Assembly (NCBI GenBank): GCA_023228765.1
Contig: JALOAM010000003.1
Span: forward strand, 1 to 49,075
Direction: 5' to 3'
DNA: 49,075 nt
Source of the DNA: Dehalococcoidia bacterium
GTDB taxonomy: Bacteria > Chloroflexota > Dehalococcoidia > UBA2979
Shown: positions 20,934-28,841 of the stretch, piece after piece
Numbering within the stretch: position 1 is the first letter of the stretch
Layout: each line of letters opens with the position of its first letter
Notes under the pieces: generated by a model
Seen by the model: only the letters and a program-made list of their open reading frames with translations
Told to the model about the DNA's origin: nothing
Database searches by the model: none
Position numbers and translations under genes: made by a program

Positions 20934-21683
20934 TCAGTTCACGTCGAACGCCGCGGCGAGGACGCCGAGGCGAGAGCGGAGCACGGTGATCGCCGCCTCG
21001 GCGAGGGGGCGGCACTTGAGCTGGAGGTCCCAGTCCAGCTCGGCGGAGTGGTCCATGAACCACTCGAGCTGGGCGAGCATCTCGGGGGCGCGGTGCGCCT
21101 CGTGGGCGGTGTCGAGGGGGCGGTAGCCCTGGAGCAGGCGTGTGCCGTCGGCCGTGGTGGTGCGGAGGTCGGTGAAGGCGACGCCGCAACCGGTGGCGAA
21201 CATCATCCCGCCGAGTGGCGTCGCGACCGGGGGCACGTCCTGCAGCAGGGCACGGGCCGTGATGCGGCGGTGCGTGGAGCCGTACTCCATCAGCAGGTGA
21301 CCGCCGGGAGGCACGAGGTCGGCGAGGGCTTCCACCGAACGGATGTCGATGCCCTCGGGCACCTCGACCTCGCCGCCGGTGACGGGGACCGTGCCGGCGA
21401 ACTCGGTGACGGCGAGCCAGTTCTGGGCGGGCGCGGCGCCGGCGTGGTGGAGGCCGCCGAAGACCGGCGCGAGCGTCTCGCCGAGGTCGTCTGAGTCGAG
21501 GAAGGCGCGGAACGGGGTCGCGTCCTCGCGGATGCGGGAGCCGATCTGCACGCGCAGGCGGACGCCCTGTCCCACCTCGGCGCCGTCGAGGGCGCTCAGG
21601 GGGTGGTCCGGCGTCTCGCTGGCGTCGCGCCAGCCGTCGAAAGGGGCGGAGGGGAGTGCCACAGGCTCGCCTTGCAGGTGCAC
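20934..21683 (-). CDS. DUF1122-like protein of unknown function
   Basis: 249 residues from GTG 21683. The central part (GLHHAGAAPAQNWLAVTEF, LADLVPPGGHLLMEYGSTH, then LLQDVPPVATPLGGMMFATG) resembles the DUF1122 family, known mainly from archaea and some deep-branching bacteria, with no established role. A helical C-terminal domain of ~75 residues follows. No Shine-Dalgarno is visible and no other in-frame start fits before the divergent folC gene, whose start is 51 bases away. The family call is from memory of motifs, so moderate. Confidence 0.65.
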   Translation of the reverse strand: MHLQGEPVALPSAPFDGWRDASETPDHPLSALDGAEVGQGVRLRVQIGSRIREDATPFRAFLDSDDLGETLAPVFGGLHHAGAAPAQNWLAVTEFAGTVPVTGGEVEVPEGIDIRSVEALADLVPPGGHLLMEYGSTHRRITARALLQDVPPVATPLGGMMFATGCGVAFTDLRTTTADGTRLLQGYRPLDTAHEAHRAPEMLAQLEWFMDHSAELDWDLQLKCRPLAEAAITVLRSRLGVLAAAFDVN

Positions 21684-21719
21684 GTCGGGGGCGGAGGTTT
21701 CGCTCGCAGCGGTAGAGAC

Positions 21720-21725
21720 TACACT
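21720..21725 (+). promoter_or_regulatory. -10-like element for leaderless folC
   Basis: TACACT ends 9 bases before the folC ATG (21735). No Shine-Dalgarno fits between them. No good -35 hexamer is seen. Confidence 0.5.
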
Positions 21726-21734
21726 CCTCGCCCC

Positions 21735-23126
21735 ATGACAAACGCCCCCACCCCGCCGGCCGAGCGGCCGAGCGCCCTCGACGAGGCTGCCATTCGCGAC
21801 TACGTCGCGGTGATGCGCGACCTGCTGGACCACGGGGGGTTCGAGCGCACGGGCGACGTGCTGCAGGCGAAGAAGTGGGACTTCGAGCACATCACGCGCT
21901 GGCTGGACGCCCACGGGCGACCCGACGCACGCCCGACGATCCACGTCGCGGGGTCGAAGGGGAAGGGCTCGGTGGCCTCGATGGCCGCGGCGATCCTCAA
22001 GGCGGCCGGCGCGCACACCCTGCTCCTCACGTCGCCCGACCTGCACTCCGCCCGTGAGCGTATCCAGGTGGACGGCGCCCCCCTCGGCTACCGCGAGTTC
22101 GCCGAGGTCGCGCGCGCCCTGCTCGACGATCCGGACGCCGAGCGGTGGTCGTACTTCGAGATGCTCACGGTGATGGGATGGATGGCCGGCCAGCGCGCCG
22201 CCTGCGACTGGCAGGTGGTGGAGGTGGGCCTCGGTGGGCGGTTGGACACGACGAACGCGCTCGCCCGCAAGCTGGTCGCGGTCGTCACGCCGATCGACCT
22301 GGAGCACGTCCAGATCCTCGGCGACTCGATCCCGGCCATCGCGAAGGAGAAGGCCGGGATCATCACCGGCCCGTGCGAGGTCGTCGTCCCGCCGATGCGC
22401 CAGAGCGCGATCGATGTCGTGCGGGCCCGCGCCGCCGAGGTGGGCGCGACCTTCCACGCCCTCACCGAGGAGTGCGCGATCCGCGTCGTCTCCTCCGGCC
22501 TCGACGGCCAGAGGCTCGATGTACGCACACCCGTCCGCACCTACCGCAACCTGGAGACCGCTCTCGTGGGGCCGTACCAGGTCGAGAACCTCGTGGCCGC
22601 GCTCCGTGCCTCGGAGCTGGCATGGCAGGCGGAGCGTGGCGAGGAATTGCCCGAGGACGCGGTCCGCAATGGCCTCCGCCGCTTCCGGATGCCCGGCCGC
22701 TTCGAGGTGCTCCAGCGGAAGCCGCTGGTGATCATCGACGGGCTGCACACCCCCCTCGCGGCACGCCGCTTCATGGAGGGCATCCGCGCCCTCCCGGTCC
22801 CGCGCCGGCGCGTGTGGGTCCTCGGCGTGCTCTCGGACAAGGCCGTCGACCAGCTCGCGCAGGCGCTCTTCGCCGAGGGCGACGACGTCATCGTCGTCCC
22901 CGTCGGCTCCGCGAGGAGCGCACAGGTGGGTGATGTCGTCCGCGCCGTGAACGCCACCGGCGCCATCGCGCAACGCGCGACCTCGGTAGCGGATGGCATC
23001 GACCGCGCGTCGGAGCTGGTCGGCGCGGGCGGCGCCGTGCTCGTCGTGGGGTCGCTCTACGTGGCGGCGGCCGCGCGGGAGCATCTGCTGGGGGCCGCTG
23101 GCGACCACGCGCTGGGGCTGCGGTAG
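21735..23126 (+). CDS. folC: Bifunctional folylpolyglutamate/dihydrofolate synthase
   Basis: 463 residues. This Mur-ligase-family enzyme adds glutamate to dihydropteroate or to folates with ATP. The P-loop is HVAGSKGKGSVASM, the omega loop and metal region VEVGLGGRLDTTN, and EKAGII and GRFEVL follow; the C-terminal domain has the ligase pattern (VIIDGLHTP, WVLGVLSDK). The usual DGAHNP motif reads DGLHTP here, a change at a conserved ADP-binding spot. The first ~30 residues are an extension. It is divergent from the DUF1122-like gene, and a leaderless start is likely. Confidence 0.95.
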   Translation: MTNAPTPPAERPSALDEAAIRDYVAVMRDLLDHGGFERTGDVLQAKKWDFEHITRWLDAHGRPDARPTIHVAGSKGKGSVASMAAAILKAAGAHTLLLTSPDLHSARERIQVDGAPLGYREFAEVARALLDDPDAERWSYFEMLTVMGWMAGQRAACDWQVVEVGLGGRLDTTNALARKLVAVVTPIDLEHVQILGDSIPAIAKEKAGIITGPCEVVVPPMRQSAIDVVRARAAEVGATFHALTEECAIRVVSSGLDGQRLDVRTPVRTYRNLETALVGPYQVENLVAALRASELAWQAERGEELPEDAVRNGLRRFRMPGRFEVLQRKPLVIIDGLHTPLAARRFMEGIRALPVPRRRVWVLGVLSDKAVDQLAQALFAEGDDVIVVPVGSARSAQVGDVVRAVNATGAIAQRATSVADGIDRASELVGAGGAVLVVGSLYVAAAAREHLLGAAGDHALGLR

Positions 23127-23161
23127 GCACTCACGAGGCGTCTCGGAGCTGAGGCGGAGCG

Positions 23162-23203
23162 GACCCTCACCCCCGCCCTCTCCCGCTTCGCGGGCGAGGG
23201 GTC
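23162..23203 (+). repeat. Dispersed palindromic repeat, copy 10
   Basis: Forward copy, GACCCTCACCCCCGCCC then CTCCCGCTTCGCGGGCGAGG, 35 bases after the folC stop. Confidence 0.8.
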
Positions 23204-23251
23204 AGAGGTCGGAGGGAGGGGGAGCGACCGCTGGAGGCGGGACGCCATTCG

Positions 23252-23280
23252 TTGCCTGCCTCGGGTCGCCTCGATAGCAT
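23252..23280 (+). promoter_or_regulatory. Promoter of the FBPA/P-like gene
   Basis: TTGCCT (23252-23257), a 17-base spacer, then TAGCAT (23275-23280). The ATG is 7 bases further, so the mRNA is probably leaderless. The geometry is the same as at the arsR promoter. Confidence 0.6.
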
Positions 23281-23287
23281 CGCCCGC

Positions 23288-24337
23288 ATGCCACAGACCC
23301 TGACTGTCGTCCACGCGCCGATCGGTGGTGCTGCCTCCGGCACGCCCGAGGTCTCTGCTGCCGTGTCCGAGGCGGCCCGGGTCGCCCTCGCGGGGGACGT
23401 GGTCAGCGACTCGTACGCCGTCGCGCACGCGGGGATGCTCTCGCTGGTGCTGCTGCACGGGGCAGGCGAAGGCGACGCCGGGGCGCATCGCGCGGCGTGG
23501 GACGCCCTCGAGGCAGGAACGGACGCTGCGAGGGCGCTCGGCGGAACCGGGCTCGGGGACGGGTTGCCCGTCGATGCGTTCACGGGGAGCCTTCGCGGGA
23601 CGGGGATCTCGGTCGCCGAGGTCGTGCTCACTGAGCGGCCCAGCGGCCCGGTGGTGGTGCTGCTGGCCTCGGGCGTGTCGCTCGGGGTACTGAACCTCCC
23701 GCTGGCGAGGGCGTTCGCCGACCCGTTCACGACGGCGCGGCTGGTCGAGTCGCCCTCGCTCCGGCGCGGGTTCATCTTCGAAGTCCACGACCTGGACGAG
23801 CCGCGGAAGCGCATGTTCGCCGCGCCCGCGGAACTGCACGATCTCCTCGCGGTTCTCGCCGAGAGTGACCGCTACCTGCTCCGCAGCATCGTGAGCGCGG
23901 AGGGCGGCGTGACCGCTGTGGCCTCGTCCTCCCGGCGCGCCGAGGTGATCCCGGGCGCGAGGGACGACGCTCCGGTCGCCATCGTGAGGACGGGCGGAGA
24001 CGCCCCGCTCCTCGAGGAACTCCTCGCCGCGTTCGCGACGCCGCAGATCGTGGTGGGGGCGGACGGCGCGCTGACGTCGCTCCTACCCGCGAGCGTCGAG
24101 GATGACGTGAGCCCGGGGATGCCCTCGGTGGTCGCGCTGGGGTTCCACCTCGCGGGGCAGCGGCTGCTACCCCCGGCCGATCTCTTCGCCGGCGCGGCGT
24201 TCGAGGGCACGCGACGCAAGGCGCGGAACGTGGCGAGCCTGCTCCGGGCGCAGGGGACGTTCGCACCTCGGACCGTCCGAGGGGACGAAGGCGCCTCTGG
24301 GTCCGCGGGTGACGCGGAGCGCTGGTCGGAACGGTAG
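23288..24337 (+). CDS. Degenerate homologue of archaeal-type fructose-1,6-bisphosphate aldolase/phosphatase
   Basis: 349 residues aligning throughout with FBPA/P (class V FBPase), the one-domain gluconeogenic enzyme of archaea and thermophiles. Conserved frame motifs are DAFTGSLRGTGISVAE, LNLPLARAFADPFTTARLV (135-153), GFIFEVHDLDE and VVALGFHLAG. As I recall the family, its metal and catalytic motifs are KADIG, GHH, GDD, ADK and the KDD loop with the Schiff-base lysine. Here they read HAPIG (9-13), SGT, GML (49-51), ASG (127-129) and RDDAP (225-229). Catalysis by the usual route therefore looks impossible. The reading frame is intact, and the gene sits directly before a class I aldolase and a class I FBPase gene. 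A binding or regulatory role is inference. Confidence 0.8.
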   Translation: MPQTLTVVHAPIGGAASGTPEVSAAVSEAARVALAGDVVSDSYAVAHAGMLSLVLLHGAGEGDAGAHRAAWDALEAGTDAARALGGTGLGDGLPVDAFTGSLRGTGISVAEVVLTERPSGPVVVLLASGVSLGVLNLPLARAFADPFTTARLVESPSLRRGFIFEVHDLDEPRKRMFAAPAELHDLLAVLAESDRYLLRSIVSAEGGVTAVASSSRRAEVIPGARDDAPVAIVRTGGDAPLLEELLAAFATPQIVVGADGALTSLLPASVEDDVSPGMPSVVALGFHLAGQRLLPPADLFAGAAFEGTRRKARNVASLLRAQGTFAPRTVRGDEGASGSAGDAERWSER

Positions 24338-24401
24338 GCGTCCGCACCTCGGGGACACCTTCTGGTTACGAGTCCGCTACGAAGTCGCCCGTCCTCTGTC
24401 T

Positions 24402-24407
24402 TATGAT
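24402..24407 (+). promoter_or_regulatory. -10 element before the aldolase gene
   Basis: TATGAT is close to consensus and is the best -10 in the 152-base gap. It would give a leader of about 75 bases. A clear -35 is not seen. AGGAGG at about 24440 is not followed by a start codon. Confidence 0.45.
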
Positions 24408-24489
24408 GGCGGCCTGAAATTCGACCCGTTTCGCCGGGACAGGAGGCCTCGCGCCCCTCGTTCGGCTCGGTAGCCCCTGGAGCAATGCG

Positions 24490-25440
24490 ATGTCGACGAG
24501 CACCCCGATCGCCGTGCACATTCCCGCGGACGTACCCGCCCACCTGGCGAAGACGTACGAGGAGAACTACCGGCTGGTCACGAAGGACACGGGACGCCTC
24601 GCGCTGTTCGCGGGCGACCAGAAGGCCGAGCACCTCAACGACGACTTCTACGGCTCCACGAAGCTGGGCCCGATCGCACCGGAGGACGCCGATCCGGAAC
24701 ACCTGTTCCGCATCGCGCAGCAGGGCGTGATCGGGTGTTTCGCGAGCCAGCTCGGGCTGATCGCTCGCTATGGTCCGCACTACTCGGACGTGCCGTACCT
24801 CGTGAAGGTGAACAGCAAGACGCACCTGATCAAGGGCGACTTCGGCGACCCGCGCAGCCAGGCGTGGGTGAACCTCGACCAGGTCGAGTCGCTCCGCGAC
24901 GCCGGTCTGAACATCGTGGGCGTGGGGTACACCGTGTACCCCGGCAGCGAGTTCGAGTCGGAGCAGATGGCCGAGGCCGCGCAGGTCTGCTACGAGGCGC
25001 ACCGCCGAGGGATGATCTCCGTCCTCTGGGTGTACCCGCGCGGGCGCGCCGTCCCGAACGAGAAGGACCCGCACCTGGTGGCCGGCTGCGCCGGCCTCGC
25101 GGCGGCCCTCGGCGCGGACTTCTGCAAGGTGAACTACCCGAAGACGGACGACGGCTCCTCGGTCGCGGAGGCGTTCCGCGAGGCCGTGCAGGCCGCCGGC
25201 CGGACGGCGCTGATCACCGCGGGCGGCGAGGGCACGGACGTGGAGTCCTTCCTCCAGACCCTGCACGACCAGATCTTCATCAGTGGCGCTGCGGGGAGCG
25301 CGACCGGCCGGAACATCCATCAGAAGCCGCTGGCGGAGGCCGTCCGCATGACGCAGGCGATCGCCTCGATCACCTACGGCGGCTGGTCCGTGGCGGATGC
25401 CGCCGCGGTCTACCGAGGCGAGCGCGACTTCTCGGCCTGA
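24490..25440 (+). CDS. Class I fructose-bisphosphate aldolase, archaeal/DhnA type
   Basis: 316 residues of the DeoC/LacD/DhnA aldolase superfamily; likely condenses or cleaves DHAP plus glyceraldehyde-3-phosphate and fructose-1,6-bisphosphate. The Schiff-base lysine is best placed at K213 (ADFCKVNYPK). Other motifs are LFAGDQKAEHLND at the N-terminus, SVLWVYPRGRAV in the barrel, and the phosphate-binding ITAGGEGTD and GAAGSATGRNIHQ. ATG 24490 follows GGAG with 7-base spacing. It lies between the FBPA/P-like gene and the FBPase gene, so a role in gluconeogenesis or glycolysis is consistent. The superfamily also contains other aldolases. Confidence 0.88.
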   Translation: MSTSTPIAVHIPADVPAHLAKTYEENYRLVTKDTGRLALFAGDQKAEHLNDDFYGSTKLGPIAPEDADPEHLFRIAQQGVIGCFASQLGLIARYGPHYSDVPYLVKVNSKTHLIKGDFGDPRSQAWVNLDQVESLRDAGLNIVGVGYTVYPGSEFESEQMAEAAQVCYEAHRRGMISVLWVYPRGRAVPNEKDPHLVAGCAGLAAALGADFCKVNYPKTDDGSSVAEAFREAVQAAGRTALITAGGEGTDVESFLQTLHDQIFISGAAGSATGRNIHQKPLAEAVRMTQAIASITYGGWSVADAAAVYRGERDFSA

Positions 25441-25524
25441 CCGTCGTCTGGGGCGCCGCCGACGGAAGCGGGTGAGGCGAGTAGTATTGGAGAGGCCCAC
25501 GAGCGGCCGGAGGATGACGCGTAG

Positions 25525-26478
25525 ATGACGTCCGGGAGTCCCGCCAGCCGCACCGACCTCGCCGGGTTCCTGGCGGGGCGGGTCTCCACAGACGTGTGCG
25601 CCATCCTCGTACGATTCGCCGAGGCGAGCGCGACGCTGCGGGACGCCCTCGCGGTCGCTCCGCTCTCGGGGATGCTCGGGAAGACCGGCGACACGAACGT
25701 GCAGGGCGAGTCCACCGCGAAGCTCGATGAGCGCGCGAACGACATCTTCTGCGACGCGCTCCGCCTCCCCTCCGTCGCGCGCATCATCTCCGAGGAGGAG
25801 GCCGAGGTGGTCGAGGTCGGCGACGGCCCCTATACCCTCGCGTTCGACCCGCTCGATGGCTCATCCAACATCGGCTACTCCTCCGTCGGCTCCATCCTCG
25901 GCATCTACGAGGGGATCCTGGGTGACGCGTTCACAGGCGGGGCCGTCACCGGACGGCTGCTGGTCGCCTCTGCGTTCACGGTCTACGGCCTGCCGACGAT
26001 GCTCGTCGTCGCTGCGGGTGGCGAGGTCGCCTCGTTCGCCTTCGAGCCGGACGAGCGGGCGTGGCTGCTCGCCGCGGAGCGGCTGAGCGTGCCGGAGGCG
26101 GCTTACACCAGCATCAATTGGACCTACCACGACCGCTGGCCAGCCCACGTGCAGCAGGCGGTGCAGGCTGCCTCGGACGGCCTGCGCGGGCGTTACAGCG
26201 GCTCGATGGTGGAGGACATCCTCCGCGTGCTGCTGGCCGGCGGCGTCTTCATGTACCCGGAGGACTCGAGCTCCCCGCAGGGCAAGCTGCGGATGCTCTA
26301 CGAGGTTGGCCCGATCGGCTTCGTGATGGAGACGGCGGGCGGTGGCGCCTCGGACGGCGCGGGTTCGGTGCTCGACGTGCCGATCACAGCACCGCACCAG
26401 CGCGGTCCGTTCATCGCCGGATCCGCCGAGGCGGTCGCGCGCTACGAGGCGGCCTACGCCGAGGGACGGCCGGACTAG
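25525..26478 (+). CDS. fbp: Class I fructose-1,6-bisphosphatase
   Basis: 317 residues. It hydrolyses fructose-1,6-bisphosphate to fructose-6-phosphate, the committed gluconeogenic step. Motifs are GDTNVQGESTAKLDERAND, IISEEEAE and the signature FDPLDGSSNIGYSSVG; the family normally has NID where this has NIG. SGSMVEDILRVLLAGGVFMYP and GKLRMLYEVGPIGFVMETAGG follow. ATG 25525 has GGAGGA about 11 bases upstream; TAGTAT (25482-25487) may be its -10. It stands 84 bases after the aldolase gene. Confidence 0.95.
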   Translation: MTSGSPASRTDLAGFLAGRVSTDVCAILVRFAEASATLRDALAVAPLSGMLGKTGDTNVQGESTAKLDERANDIFCDALRLPSVARIISEEEAEVVEVGDGPYTLAFDPLDGSSNIGYSSVGSILGIYEGILGDAFTGGAVTGRLLVASAFTVYGLPTMLVVAAGGEVASFAFEPDERAWLLAAERLSVPEAAYTSINWTYHDRWPAHVQQAVQAASDGLRGRYSGSMVEDILRVLLAGGVFMYPEDSSSPQGKLRMLYEVGPIGFVMETAGGGASDGAGSVLDVPITAPHQRGPFIAGSAEAVARYEAAYAEGRPD

Positions 26479-26527
26479 CGGTCCTGTCGATCCTGCTGGG
26501 CGAGGTCGCGCAGTTGATGGGATCGTT

Positions 26528-27184
26528 GTGACTACCCTGACGACCAGCACCCCCCGTGCCCTGGTTGAGAGCCAGACGAAGCCGCGCATCATGCTCGCTA
26601 CGGGCAATCCCGGGAAGGCCGCTGAGATCCGCGCGATCCTCGGTGACCAGTACGAGATCCTGGTCCCGGCAGACATGGGCTTGCAGATCCCGCCCATCGT
26701 GGAGACCGGCCGCTCCTACGCGGAGAACGCCGTGAACAAGGCCACTGCTGTTGCCCGCGTCAGCGGCATCCCCACGCTCGCCGATGACTCCGGCATCGAG
26801 GTCGACGCCCTCGACGGCGCGCCGGGCCCGCTGTCCGCGCGGTTCGGTGGCGTCTCCTGCCAAAGTGATGAGGACCGCTACCGCCTCCTGCTCCGCAAGC
26901 TGGAGGGCGTCCCCGCCGGCCGCCGCACCGCACGCTTCCGCGCCGTCCTCGCCCTCGCGATCCCCGGCAACCGCCCGATCATCCGCGAGGGCGTCGTCGA
27001 GGGCTCGATCGCCCTCGCCCCCCGCGGGACGAACGGCCACGGCTACGACCCGGTGTTCGAGGTCGAGCCCGGCAAGACCGCCGCCGAGCTGACGGCCGAG
27101 GAGAAGAACGCCATCTCCCACCGCGGCCGCGCCCTCGCCGCCCTGCGGGACGCCATCGACGGGCTGTTGCTCATCGAGCGGTAG
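26528..27184 (+). CDS. rdgB: XTP/dITP diphosphatase (RdgB/HAM1)
   Basis: 218 residues. It removes non-canonical purine nucleotides by hydrolysing dITP and XTP to monophosphates. Motifs: LATGNPGKAAEI (23-34), SYAENAVNKA, LADDSGIEVDALDGAPGPLS, FGGVSCQSDEDR, GTNGHGYDPVF and ISHRGRAL. The N-terminal ~18 residues are an extension. GTG 26528 is the only suitable in-frame start between the fbp stop and the first conserved motif. Ribosome-binding sequence is weak. Probably co-transcribed with fbp (49-base gap). Confidence 0.95.
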   Translation: MTTLTTSTPRALVESQTKPRIMLATGNPGKAAEIRAILGDQYEILVPADMGLQIPPIVETGRSYAENAVNKATAVARVSGIPTLADDSGIEVDALDGAPGPLSARFGGVSCQSDEDRYRLLLRKLEGVPAGRRTARFRAVLALAIPGNRPIIREGVVEGSIALAPRGTNGHGYDPVFEVEPGKTAAELTAEEKNAISHRGRALAALRDAIDGLLLIER

Positions 27185-27614
27185 GGCAGCTGGCTCTTCT
27201 ATTGGCATGCCTGGATCGATGGATCTACGGCGTCAGGCTGAACGCTCCGTTGCCATCACGACATTGTGGTCCACATGGGAGATACGTCGAGCAAAAGCTG
27301 GTACGCGCTAGCGATTCACTCAGCGAAGCTATCAGGAGGCGTCAGGGTCGCCGATAGCCGCGCCAGAATCTAATGCCGACACTTCCCAAGACACGTTTCG
27401 TTCGACTAGCGTGTTCGGAACACGGGAAAGCCGCCCTCTCGGGAGTCAGATTGTCCCCTGACCCAAGAGTGCGGCTCCGGTTCGACCGGGAAGGAGTCCT
27501 CATGTCGTAGCGACACAAAATGACAACAACCCGGACGCGCGTCACTGTATGCATCTCCATACGTCGCCGTCCACTACCACAAGCCATTCAGGCTTGCGAA
27601 AGTGCGACAACAGA
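27185..27614. other. Lower-GC non-coding patch
   Basis: About 430 bases with visibly lower GC than neighbours (many TTC, ACA and ATG words) and no frame with coding character. A GGGAGTCAGATTGTCCCC segment and GGTTCGACC look tRNA-like at first sight but do not fold as a tRNA. Together with the following gene this may be a small acquired segment or a decayed gene. Confidence 0.4.
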
Positions 27615-27905
27615 ATGGTCATCGACTTCCCTAAGCAGACGCCGCGCGCGTTCACGCGAGCGGATGTTCTGAGCGTCACGCCAGGCCAGATTGGCGTGTA
27701 CGGTCTCTTCAAGAGCGGGCAGTGGGTCTACATCCGCCGTGGAGACATCCGCGCCGAGCTGCTGCGGTACCTGAACGGCGAGAACCCCAATATCAACCTG
27801 TGGGGTCCTACCCACTGGGTTGATGTGGTCACCGCCGACGATGTTGAGACCGAGAAGAGGCTGATCCTCAAGTACCAACCGATCGCGAATCGGAAGGTCG
27901 GGTAG
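27615..27905 (+). CDS. Orphan GIY-YIG-like small protein
   Basis: 96 residues from ATG 27615. GVY (27-29), then after 8 residues VYI (38-40), the helix RGDIRAELLRYL (R46), and a late glutamate in VETEKRLI (E78/E80) before PIAN. This order matches the GIY-YIG nuclease module, though the second motif reads YIR rather than YIG. No DNA-binding domain is attached. No Shine-Dalgarno is seen; ATG 27549 would add 22 residues. The gene lies in a patch of lower GC between rdgB and rsmJ, which suggests transfer. Nuclease activity is unproven. Confidence 0.55.
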   Translation: MVIDFPKQTPRAFTRADVLSVTPGQIGVYGLFKSGQWVYIRRGDIRAELLRYLNGENPNINLWGPTHWVDVVTADDVETEKRLILKYQPIANRKVG

Positions 27906-27956
27906 GAGCCAGCAGACGGCCGGGGACTCCCCACTCCGGCTGCCCCATCGCCGTCC

Positions 27957-28733
27957 TCATCCCATGCCGCCTGTGACGTACACGTCGTACCTCACCGCCT
28001 TGCCCTCGACAGTGAAGGAGGGCTTCCGGTCGCCAACGGGCGGGGCGTGGGGCGGACGCTTCACGACGACGCGGCGCGTGGCGTGCTGGAGCGCGGCGTC
28101 GAGGAGCGCGGCGGTGTCCTCGGGGGTGTCGGGGCCGAGGAGGCGCTGGAGGAGCTGCATCTCCTTCTGCGGCTTCGCCGCGCCGGGGCGTTCCGGGAAC
28201 ATCGGGTCGACGAGGACGACGTCCGGGGACTCCTCGAGCGCGGCGAGGACCTCGCGGGCGTCGGCGTCGCGGACCTCGATGCGGCCGGCGAGGTCGCGGA
28301 GGCCTCCGCCGTCGGCCCGCACGAGGGCGTCCCGGAGCAGCAGCGCGACGATGGGCGACCGCTCGCAGGCGATGACCTCGCAGCCGAGCGCGGCGGCGAG
28401 CACAGAGTCCCGCCCGAGGCCGGCCGTGGCGTCGAGGACCAGTGGGGTGGTGGGGAGCTTCTTCAGCCCGAGGGCCGTCGCGAGGCGTGCCTCCCCTCGG
28501 TGGGCGTCGCGGATGCGGGCGGCCATGCGCCCTTCGAGGAAGTCCGCGCGGACGGTGGTGGTGCCGCCGTCCGATGACTCGCGCAGCGACCAGCCCCGCT
28601 CGTCGAGGTGGAGCGCGATGCCCTTGACGCCGTGCGCAGCCACCTCGAGCCGGAGGCTGCGCGCCGAGAGCGTGGCGATGCCCTCGAAGCCGGGGGCGGC
28701 GGTGACGACGACTCGGGGCGATGTGGCTGCCAT
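27957..28733 (-). CDS. rsmJ: RsmJ-like 16S rRNA (guanine-N2) methyltransferase
   Basis: 258 residues. The SAM-binding motif LVLDATAGLGRDSVLAAALG and the second motif DVVLVDPMFPERPGAAKPQK, followed by EMQLLQRLLGPD and RRVVVKRPPHAPP, are those of RsmJ, which methylates G1516 of 16S rRNA in E. coli. The first ~90 residues form the family's small N-terminal domain and linker (RGEARLATALGL). On this strand TAGCAT (28745-28740) ends 6 bases before ATG 28733, so a leaderless mRNA is likely. It is divergent from the solute-binding protein gene. Confidence 0.88.
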   Translation of the reverse strand: MAATSPRVVVTAAPGFEGIATLSARSLRLEVAAHGVKGIALHLDERGWSLRESSDGGTTTVRADFLEGRMAARIRDAHRGEARLATALGLKKLPTTPLVLDATAGLGRDSVLAAALGCEVIACERSPIVALLLRDALVRADGGGLRDLAGRIEVRDADAREVLAALEESPDVVLVDPMFPERPGAAKPQKEMQLLQRLLGPDTPEDTAALLDAALQHATRRVVVKRPPHAPPVGDRKPSFTVEGKAVRYDVYVTGGMG

Positions 28734-28841
28734 CGGGTGATGCTACCGGCGCGCGGGTACAGCGCGGGAAAACTCTGATCCACGCGTAATGCTGGCTACC
28801 ACTACGATGCGCGTCCTGGGTGCTCGTTTGATGGGGTCATT

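Noticed and set aside
27450..27520. Possible tRNA or T-arm (GGTTCGACC) in the low-GC patch
   Set aside because: No acceptor or anticodon stem pairs around it, and the T-stem would be incomplete.
27964..28740. A 258-codon frame on the plus strand exactly opposite rsmJ
   Set aside because: The equal length is a coincidence of codon-position GC bias; the product is Ser/Arg-rich with no family match, while rsmJ has clear motifs.
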